DNA of 30,054 bases, from the NCBI GenBank assembly GCA_019649035.1, contig BMAT01000087.1:34792-64845 (forward strand), written 5' to 3'. The stretch comes from Elysia marginata (lineage: Eukaryota > Mollusca > Gastropoda > Plakobranchidae). Position 1 is the stretch's first letter. Each line of letters opens with the position of its first letter. This document shows, piece by piece, positions 1 to 8,500 of this stretch. The position numbers were made by a program, and so were the translations under genes. The notes under the pieces are model-generated. The model saw nothing but the letters and a program-made list of their open reading frames with translations, did no database searches and was not told where the DNA came from.

Positions 1-799
1 AGGCGTTTTCTGATGCAAGGCCGATCTGTTGCACTGGTATTGGACAACATTAGTGCACAACCTCAAGTCATCAGTGGTCTCCGGGCTATCACTATGTTTT
101 TTTTTGCCTCCGAACACGACATCCCGTCTCCAGCCTTGTGACCAGGGTATAATAAAGAATTTCAAGACCATCTATCGAAAACTGGTGTTGCAGAAGTTCA
201 TTTCTTCATTTGATGAGACGGGCAGCACAAACACACACTCAAAAACCGTCCCTCCTAGATGCTTCAGTGATGGCAGCTGCCTCCTGTAATGAAGTGACCC
301 AAGCCACCACCATAACTGTTTCAGGCATGCTGGATTTGTTCGAGAGAACACTGGATCTGTATCCAATGAAAGAGAGGAGCCACCGCCGGCAGACGAAAGT
401 GAGGTCTCCAACTTGTTCGAAAAATTTGCAAGGATGACTGGCCCTGCCCCTCAAATGTCTGTCCAGGAGTACATCAGTATTGATGAAATAACTGAAACTT
501 CCGTAGAAATGTCTTTGGCGGATATAGCCTCTTCTATACAAGAAACAGAGCCAGAGGGAGAAGCTGATGATGAGGAAGATGTGACTATTCCCCCAGTGTC
601 AAGCAAGATGGCCTTGAAGGCCGTAGAAACAATGCAAGCATTTATGATGCAGCAGCAGGAATCTGAGACTTCTACCAAAGCCCTGAAACTTGCTCTGTCA
701 TTGGGGAACGAGTTGCTCACCACACAAAAAAGCAGTCTACACTTGATGCCTTTTTCAGCCGTATCAACAAGAAAATATAAGAAGATACTGCAAAGTCAG
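1..799 (+). pseudogene. Tigger-like (DDE superfamily) transposase, C-terminal part, frameshifted
   Basis: The product would be a cut-and-paste transposase of the Tigger/pogo/jerky family. Two of the three expected catalytic-core motifs are readable: LVLDN (second acidic residue) near base 37-51, and LPPNTTSRLQPCDQGII (third acidic residue, in CDQG) at about 105-156. The part with the first Asp is outside the window. A run of nine T at 97-105 shifts the frame between these motifs, and another shift is needed near 210-230 to reach the stretch with DASVMAAASCNEVT. The last part, from about 363 to the stop at 800-802, is an acidic C-terminal tail containing SVQEYISIDEI, as in Tigger-derived proteins. 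The tail is still open over about 130 codons, so decay is moderate. No host use is suggested. Confidence 0.85.
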
Positions 800-1058
800 T
801 AGACTGACGAAAAACCCAACAGTCCTTTTCAGGATTTCTTTCTAATCTAATGGGCCAATGGCAACTTGGAAACAGGGAACTCAGAGGGGAAAGGAATTTT
901 GCTACTATCTCACCAATGGCTTGCGCTCTTCAGTAGACGCATCAATCTGGGAAATTCGACACAAAATCTTCCTAATAACTTTAATTTTTTTCTTTACCTT
1001 ATAAACATGTAATGACCTTGGATGTAGCGAAACCTTGGTTATAACAAAGTTATAGCTA

Positions 1059-1093
1059 AGTCCCTTTGATCTCGTTATAACCAAGTTCCACTG
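1059..1093 (-). repeat. Terminal inverted repeat of the Tigger-like element
   Basis: Read on the minus strand this starts CAGTGGAACTTGGTTATAAC and is flanked by TA at 1094-1095. It has the same CAGTGGAA start as the elements at 2671 and 17326, but then diverges, so it is a related but distinct pogo-type family. Confidence 0.75.
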
Positions 1094-1095
1094 TA

Positions 1096-2668
1096 TATAT
1101 ATTTAGTATTAATCACTTTTGCTGGTATGGCAATCATCTTTTTTTTACACCGATTTTCTTTTCTAGTTTTTTTTAAATTCCTTTTCTTGTGTAAATCCTT
1201 GATTTTAATCTGTTGCTGTTATAACACTCATAAAGAAAATAAAAATTTATTAATAAAAAAAAAAGAACAAGCAATAAAAAAAACGTACGGCACAGTATGA
1301 TTACAGCTACCGTTATCCAGTAAATATTTGCCTGTTTTCTATAGCATCAAGAAGAAAACCAACTTCTGGGCTTTATGTTTACATAGCCAAAAAGTGGAAC
1401 TCGGCAATCTTTCCTGACTAGAATTCTTATAAATTTGATTGGGTTTACTATGCATTTGGTTTATTGCAATTTTTATGAAAATTTAATTTTTGCATTTATG
1501 TGCTATTGAAAATAGCTTATAAATCTACTGCTAAAATGATGCACGTTAAAAAACCAACTTAATTTACTGTCATGTTTAGCAATCAGTTGCAATGCCGGTT
1601 CACGCAAAAGCTGAAAAAATGTTTCATCTATCTTAATGAAATTATTAAAATCTTACCGGTATGCCCTTAATCTCTTCTGGAAGATTTACATCTTACATAA
1701 TAATGATCATGCTTGAAAACTAAAACCCATTATTTGGTCACATACTTTCTTTTTCTTGTCCATTTACCAGTACAAATTAACTTGATTGATCTGAAATTTT
1801 CGTTGACTTTGTAAGCTAAGCATGTGACAGTTTTTGAGCCTGCAATAGCGATGAATAGCGGGGCTGGTTGGACTCGTGCAGATGAAATCCATACAGCCCC
1901 TTAGTAAAAATGAGGTTTTCTTTTACATATGATTCGCTGTGTACCACGAAATGCTATCAAACCTGTTTGACTTTGAATGTATAAATGAGCCATATCAGAT
2001 GGATACAGTGTGTTTTTTTTTATCTCCCTTGGTGCGATGTCAAGAATGCATTTTGTCACTTTGTTGCGGCAATAAAAAGCAGCTTTTTTCTTTTCATCCT
2101 CCTAAAAATGGTGTACCTTGTTAAATTTATGTAAAATTAGAATAGTGTGTAAAAGATCATTGAATGCCTCGAGGCGATCACTTTATTTGAAAATAGTCAA
2201 ATGGGTGTTTCAGAAATTTACACAGATTTATAAAACTGCGATCTGCAACAAAGGACATGAAGGGATGTGGTTAACCTGTTTGNCAAATTCCTTACAATGC
2301 AATGTTCAGTTCAAAACAGTAGAAGCTAGAACAAATGCACTCAATTGTAAAATTTAATACCGTACGCTTGAGTTTGGTATAGATCTAGACACTACATCTA
2401 GATACATGTCCATAATAAACACAGCACGATTTTTTCACCTTAAATTAACCCCCCCCACACACACACAAATTTTGTGGTAAGAAACAAGGGTTTTTGATTC
2501 TTTTGCAAAAGAATTAACTTTTATTTAACTCACAAAACCAACTAAGCTTATGAATTGAACTCAGGGTCTAAAAAACCAGTACATAAGGTATGTAGTTGAA
2601 TCAGGGGTGCAGCTATGCTAAAAGCTTGATTTTGGTTAAGTGGACCCCAGGGTCCACCTATCCTAAAA
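1096..2668. other. AT-rich non-coding stretch
   Basis: No gene or RNA was recognised. An A-rich tract near 1232-1281 might be the poly-A end of an unidentified retroposon. There is one ambiguous base (n) at 2283 and a short C/CA-rich tract near 2450-2468. Short open frames at 1939-2357 show no family motif. The last coding exon of ATG14 (minus strand) could lie anywhere to the left of 5406, but nothing here resembles it. Confidence 0.5.
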
Positions 2669-2670
2669 TA

Positions 2671-3037
2671 CAGTGGAATTGGGATAAAGTCAACACCTCG
2701 GGACTGAAAAAAAAATGTTGACTTTATCCATTTTCATCGGAGGGGGAGGGGGGGTGGGGTTGCAGCACATTGCAACCTGTAAGAACTAGATAAATTCAGC
2801 AAGAGCAGCGCAACCACTAGGAAGGTACTTTGAGAAATGATAAAGGCTAGCATAGCCTAGATGTAGACGCAGGGATGGAATGCGTAGGTGTGTGCACATG
2901 AACAATGCGTTCGCATTGGTTTGGCGAGGCGGGGAGGAGTGGGAGAACCATCAATGAACTGCACCAACCAGCAACCAGCACCTGTCACTGTCTTCTGTCC
3001 AGCTGCACTAGGGCCCCCCTTCTCGCCGATTCCACTG
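2671..3037. mobile_element. Short non-autonomous pogo-like inverted-repeat element (MITE), 367 bp
   Basis: The left end CAGTGGAATTGGGATAAAGT and the reverse complement of the right end, CAGTGGAATCGGCGAGAAG, share nine terminal bases. TA lies directly outside both ends (2669-2670 and 3038-3039). The interior from about 2770 to 3018 is clearly the same sequence as 17420-17670 in a second, longer copy. It has no coding capacity. It belongs to a pogo/Tigger-type TA-targeting family, presumably moved by a transposase encoded elsewhere. Confidence 0.85.
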
Positions 3038-3149
3038 TAATAAGACCCCAAACAGTACACAATTTGACAAGATTCACCAAATGCGTTCACAGTAAGGTCT
3101 TCGAATGAACGAGACTCATACGTAAAATTCTCCTCTTCAATACTAATTA

Positions 3150-3945
3150 CGGTACACACCTGATACATCGACATATATAGGGTTCCATAAAATGTATGCT
3201 GATATAAGAGAACGTCGATATAAAAGAAACATGTATAAAGCCTTTTTTAAGGTGATTATTAACACACACACACTCCCCCTTTCCCGTAAAAAAATTATTT
3301 ATGAATGGGATGTCTTTCCTCTCACTAGCTTTGTCATACTGCATCACTTCACTTGCACTGACCAGCATTGATTGTTTCACCCCGCGCACCCCTCCCGTAT
3401 CCTTTATTACTTTAGCAAGCTCATCTCTCCTGCAAGGCCCATAGTCGATGGGGCACACACACACACACAGCGCGTGGGTAACAAAGAAACTGTCTTTTCT
3501 CTCGCTTTGTCACCAGCAAGCTTATCTCTTTTGCAAGGCCCATAGTCAATGGGGCAGACACAGATCGTGGCTAACAAAGGAACTTTTCTCACTCTCATAC
3601 CACTACACAGGTACAGATCTTATACAATGTACCGGCGCATCATAATAGTCTACAGGCGAGATCTACTTGCCCGTAACACTAACAGTTAACACTCCTGACT
3701 GATCTGAGGCAAAGTTGGTAGGTGTTGGGTTATTCAGCGGGGGAAACCAGCGTGTTTTTCGTAATTTCATGACCGTTTTAAGACATTGACAATAAGAGAT
3801 GTGAGAGGGAACAGAGTGTTGATATAGAGATAGACATTTAACTAACCGTATAAAGCGAAAAAATGCGGATTTAGTGTAGCATGTCGATAAAAGAGATATT
3901 TCGAAATGAGCAATGTCGATATAACATTATAAGTGGTGCGTACTG
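3150..3945. mobile_element. Non-autonomous TA-flanked inverted-repeat element, 796 bp
   Basis: The left end reads CGGTACACACC and the reverse complement of the right end reads CAGTACGCACC, with TA on both outer sides (3148-3149 and 3946-3947). Subterminal ATCGACATATAT on the left matches TATCGACATTG on the inverted right arm. The interior holds a CA microsatellite (about 3453-3470) and a 48-bp direct duplication. No transposase is visible. The structure fits a pogo/Tigger-like MITE family different from the one at 2671. Confidence 0.7.
3414..3562. repeat. Direct duplication inside the 3150-3945 element
   Basis: Two copies of a 48-bp unit, at 3414-3461 and 3515-3562, start 101 bp apart. They share AGCAAGCT, GCAAGGCCCATAGTC and ATGGGGCA, with a few substitutions. 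Similar TCTTTYCTCTC and CTTTGTCA sequences precede each copy, so the real period is probably about 101 bp. Confidence 0.75.
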
Positions 3946-4142
3946 TACTATCAAATACGGCTAGCCCTTTGATTTGCTGAATAAGATGCAGTGACTGGAC
4001 ATTGGAGATGCAAGTGTTTAAAGTCACGACTTATTAAATATGGGCATTCATATTCATTGAACAGGCTAGCGAGATATTCATCTAGTTGGTAGATTAAGCT
4101 GTTATTATCTGAATTTTTTTTTATGGTAAGGGGAGTCAGCTG

Positions 4143-5411
4143 ATGGAATCTATGTGCAAACAAAAAGAATACAATGTACAATGGTGCAACTTAAACATAG
4201 TTTGGGACAATCTGAAAGCCAGGATATTGATGCTTGAGCAGTGTGTCGTTGCTAAGGACAAAGAGGAGGACTCCGTTAAACTCCAAGATGGTGGTGGTGT
4301 TTTGCATGTGTACAGACGAAGATCCTTGCTAAATGTTTCTTAATAGATTGCTTTAATGTTTCTTTGCAGGTGGATTATATAATTATAGATGTTAAAAGTT
4401 CAAAGGTGATGATGAAGGGGTCAGAGATCAGAATGTCCTTAACATTCAGATTGTTTACATTTTTTTCATGTAGACTATGAGAAGTTAATAGTGTTTTTTC
4501 TACTGTGTAGGAATGTAAAATTAACTAGCAGAGTCCATGTTCATTGGGTCAAGGTACTCGGCAAAATCAGTCAGAAAAATGAGTTTTATCCTATAAATTA
4601 TGATATAGTGGACGGTATATATACATGCAAGTAACTAGCTGCTCTATTTCAGGTTTTTATTGAACAGAGCAGAGATAATTTTAAAACCAAAAAGCACTTA
4701 CGCTTGAACAGTTGGCTTGTCTCTGGTGGGTTTCCCTCATTTCAGCCAGGTTTCATTTTAAATACTGTGTGTGCCTTAAGTTAAATTCTAAAACCAAGTC
4801 ATGAACTTCCGAGGATCTTTCTTTGCATGACTTGGTGTTGAAGTATAAGCATTTAAAAAAGGAGAATCTTCTATGGTTTTGTTTTTATTTAAAAATGTAA
4901 TCTTTAGTAGACTGTACAGGTTGCTGACTGTCAAATACTTTATTCCATCTCCAGTCTTGCTACTTCTGAGAAAACTGAGTTTGAAAACTTGAATCTACCT
5001 TTCTAAACCTATAAAAACTGCGTTGTAAAATGATTTTATCTCTGCAGAGAGGCTGGCTGAATTTTGCTTATTTCTGCTACAAAAATAAAGAACACAAAGA
5101 AGCTACACCAATTAGAACAGCAGATGTCAAAAACTTATTAAAGTTTAAATGTTTGAAGCTAAAAAAGGTATCTTAATAAATTACAATTAGTAGCCCAATT
5201 TGGATAAAACCAGATCCTTAATGCTCTTCTTTGGGAATTGGCTGAGGTCAAATAAATGTTATAATTTAAATTTGTTGTTGTTTTTTTATTTGAACATATA
5301 ATTTTTACATAGAATGTGATCAATTAAAGGAAAAATATGGTAACAAGAACATAAAATGTGAGGAAAAAGTGCAGAACTTGACCCTTTTGAAGCAAGCTCA
5401 ATTACCTTCCT
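4143..5411 (+). other. Plus-strand exon-like open fragments, unassigned
   Basis: Several plus-strand pieces look like exons. 4143-4343 is a 66-codon open frame with a helical stretch around LKARILMLEQ. About 4672-4748 is open between a good acceptor (CTCTATTTCAG) and donor (CAG/GTTTCA). About 5047-5165 is open for 39-40 codons between TCTCTGCAG and AAG/GTATCT. About 5310-5411 has the coiled-coil-like QLKEKYGNKN and ends in a stop. The reading phases of neighbouring pieces do not fit when joined directly, and I recognise no family. They could be remnants of a pseudogene or chance. They are antisense to ATG14 and slightly overlap its exon at 5406. Confidence 0.25.
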
Positions 5412-5573
5412 AAAGCTTCACAATTTAGTATAGACAGCAGATTCTGCAAACACAAGCTGTCTACCAAGAGATCGGGGTCTACTCCTTGGCTGTAGGCTAA
5501 GTGCATAATGTTCTGGTGCAGGCGCCAAACAAAGTTGCAGAAATCAGGCTCTCTCATGTCATCTTTTAGCTCC
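5406..5573 (-). CDS. ATG14: ATG14 exon (last one visible), 168 nt
   Basis: The acceptor is a long T-rich tract ending GGCTCTAG and the donor is GGAAG/GTAATT. The exon enters with one base that completes an Arg codon left by the previous exon. It encodes about 56 residues, including HQNIMHLAYSQGVDPDLL and ending EALGR. This corresponds to the vertebrate segment ending EHLGR, just before the BATS part. If the donor is not used, the frame reads GGA AGG TAA and the protein would stop here. The next exon would have to start with one base (phase 2). Confidence 0.87.
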
Positions 5574-8500
5574 CTAGAGCCATACAAGGAAAAAAAAAAG
5601 ATTTTTTAATGAGATATGCCAAATGATAAAAAAAAAACAACTTTAAAATGAACTGCCCACATGAATCAAATGTCATAAACACAAGTTGTGCCATGAACAA
5701 TAAGTAGATAAGCTGAAAAACCTGACATTGGCACCACAGCATCGATTTGTCTCAAGACTAATGTTCAATGATCAGATGTTGAATTCTAGTTACAAAAAAG
5801 ACTAAAAATATTTTCATTGCATCAGAAGTCTACCGCTATTATTCCGACACAGAAGACGAAAAAAGAGGATGGGTGGTGGGGGTATTGTTCAAAAGAGACA
5901 TGTAAATAGGCAAAAAGTGAGGGGGTGAGTATAATTTATGAGAGAAAAAAGGGAAAAATTCAGCAAAAATTAGATCCCAGAGCTTGAGGAGCAAAAAAAA
6001 CCATTACCCCCCAACTCCCCCGATATCTTACCTAAAACTGCATTTTCGAGGTAATGGTATATCCAAAACCATTGCTGCCTGATGAGTGAAAAGAACTATG
6101 TAGCCTAAAGCTGAGTAGATTCCATAGCTTGCATTGCCAACAGGTGTTTTGCTCTGATTACCTGAAGCGTGGCGAGTTGCCAATACTGCAAAGGGAGATA
6201 AGTTCCGATAAGGCATTACAGAAGTGGGAAACAAAAACGATGAATGTCGACAGCTTTTTCCACTATTCAAGGAAATTAAAAAAAAAATGTGAATAGCAAA
6301 AAAAATTTAATAAGTACATTAATAAGATGGCCGCAGTGTAATGCTTCCAAATCCCATGCTGATAATCTTAGATTCTCATAATTTAGAGATGCTGATTTTT
6401 GTTGCTTCTCACTTCTTAGTTTTGCTAAATATCAACTCATAAGGCTAAGTTAAAGAAGTTTGTATGGCAGGTCTGACAGAGGAAAGAATATCAAAACTTC
6501 AAGGAGCACAAAATTGTGCTTCAAGGTTAGTTCTAGGAAGATCTAATTTTAATGAAAGCAGTAAACAAATGTTAATTTTTCTTCATTGGCTCCCTGTAAA
6601 GGCAAAAATAGGATATAAAATCGCCATAGTATGTTTTAAAAGTCTTGCATTAACATCTCCATCATATATTCAAGAACTTCTTCTTTTTTTTTTTCACTTT
6701 ATTAATCCCTTTTGGGAAATTTGACTTCGTTACTCAGCCTGTGTCGCCACAAGAGCAGCGCCACTAATGCCCCAGCAGACCAGTACATATAAGGCCACTT
6801 TAAACCCATATATGCAGGGTGTTGCAGGCGCATATCACAAATTCAAGAATTGCCTGTAGCTGGGTACCCATTTTACAGCCCTAGGTTCCTCAGGTTGCTC
6901 TGAGATCTAAGGATAAGGGACTGCTTGTGGAACCTAGGTGCACACTAAAAACTTTCGGCCACAGATCTTTTAGCAAAATTGGTCCACAAGTCTGGAATTC
7001 TCTTCCTTTGTCTGTAAGGTCAGCCGAGACTTTTGCAGTTTTCAAGCGGAGACTAAAAACACATCTCTATCAAAAGTTTCTTGCTTAGTTTAGTCATGTA
7101 TGTTTTTTAATATTCTGGACTTTTAAGTGCATGTAATGGCGTTATCTGTGTCAATTGTATATGTATGCGTGTATTTATAATATGTGACTCAACACGGGAA
7201 AACCCAGCTAAAGACGCTGGCTCCCATTTGAAGCTAGAGGCAATAATGTGTGTCAAGGCGACTCTAAACTTCAATAATTTAATCTTATTTGAAACTTTGT
7301 ATACCAAAAACTACTAAAGGTACATGCATTGTTTTTTTCTTATTGTTCCTTAAACTTTGCACTTTCTGGTGGTGTTAAATTTGCAGATACTAAAATTTCC
7401 GTCTTTAGCTGGGTTTTCCCATGTTGGGTCACATATGTATATAATGATTGTGTGATGTGAATAGAGAGACCCTTGGATTTATGTGCGTTCGTGTTTTGTA
7501 AAGCGCTTAGAGGTCTAGGCATAAAGCGCTTTATATATATGTACTTTATTTTTAAGGAAGTGAGGCAAATAAATATGGGGATTTTGTATATGAAACAACT
7601 CATGTTCACTTGAATGGATTGTTAGTGCAGTGGTTATACATGATGTTCTTTTACAGAGAAAGATAAAATCTAAGAACATATTTTATTTGCAGAGGTTGTA
7701 CCAGATTTTTTAATGCAGCCTTAGTCTATTACTTTTGAGGGGATCAATATACTGATATAATTCCTAAGTAAATAAGCAACCCATTATCATTTTTCGTGTG
7801 TTGCACATAGTGATCTGAAATGTAAACTCATTTCGGACAGTTTCGGTAAAAAAATTTGCATAAGTAATTTATGCACGGTGGCCATATTGGATTTTTGCAG
7901 GTTTATTTTAGAACATTACAAGCTGGATACCTGTTCTTCAAACAGGAACATTTATATGCAAAGGATGTTGGAGAGTGTGATGTGGGATGAAGAGAGAAGA
8001 GAGAGACAGGGTATAGTTATCATGCTTGACTCACCATCTAGAGGACTTTGGTGTAGACGGCATTTTGTGCTATTCCATTTGGAGCAATGAAGTGTAGGTT
8101 ATCCTTTGAGCCAGTTCTTGAAAGAGCAACATAAAGCATCCCATGAGTAAATACATGTTGTCTTAACTCCAATCCTACACACTTCAGTGTCTGCCCCTGC
8201 GCTTTGTTGATGGTCATTGCGAAACAGGGACGGAGTGGTAACTAGCACGCTGGAATTTGAATGGCAGTTGGGTATCAGTTGGTTCCAGTGGTATTCTAAG
8301 AGTGAAATGCCTTTCGCTTTGTGTGCACCAAGAGCTATTTCCACTTCAGCTACATTTGGACTGCAGTTATCTACTACACATCTGGTGCAATTGATGAGTT
8401 CTGGAGGCTTCAAAGATCTCATCAATATTACAGGCATTCCTCGCTTTAAATGTTAAGTGTGAGGAGAGAATCCAGACATTTCAATAGAATTGAGAAATTC

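Larger units (their letters stand above)
1..1093 (+). mobile_element. Tigger/pogo-like DNA transposon, 3' part, decayed
   Basis: The left end is cut by the window. The segment carries the C-terminal part of a DDE transposase (1-799), then about 290 bases of untranslated sequence. It ends in an inverted-terminal-repeat sequence whose reverse complement starts CAGTGGAACTTGGTTATAAC, directly followed by TA, the target duplication typical of Tc1/mariner/pogo elements. The terminal region also holds an internal inverted repeat built on GGTTATAAC. The left terminal repeat lies outside the window, so the TA duplication cannot be confirmed on both sides. Confidence 0.85.
6440..7545 (+). mobile_element. 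LINE (CR1/L2/jockey-like) 3' end, decayed
   Basis: From about 6464 the frame contains ISKLQGAQNCASRLVLGRS, LHWLPVKAKIGYKIA and SPSYIQEL, the usual C-terminus of ORF2 of CR1/L2/jockey-like non-LTR elements. The frame is interrupted by a reverse-strand retroposon (6677-6840). After a one-base shift it resumes with KGLLVEP, TFGHRSFSKIGPQVWNSLP and KRRLKTHLYQ, ending in TAG at 7086-7088. The 3' untranslated part runs to about 7545 and ends in GTAAAGCGCTTAGAG and AAAGCGCTTTATATA. It is heavily 5'-truncated: no reverse-transcriptase palm is present. It lies in an ATG14 intron, antisense to the gene. Confidence 0.85.

Noticed and set aside
451..723. 90-codon minus-strand frame
   Set aside because: Shadow of the Tigger transposase C-terminal tail.
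3147..3464. 105-codon minus-strand frame
   Set aside because: It runs through the MITE, its CA microsatellite and the duplicated block; no protein family.
3414..3562. CRISPR-like repeat pair
   Set aside because: Only two diverged copies inside a TA-flanked MITE in a eukaryotic genome.
5406..6185. UVRAG instead of ATG14
   Set aside because: The motif order FPIEEV, GKWV-x-VDH, LD-x-x-LP-[RK]-K, EALGR agrees with ATG14; the UVRAG C2-type N-terminus was not seen.
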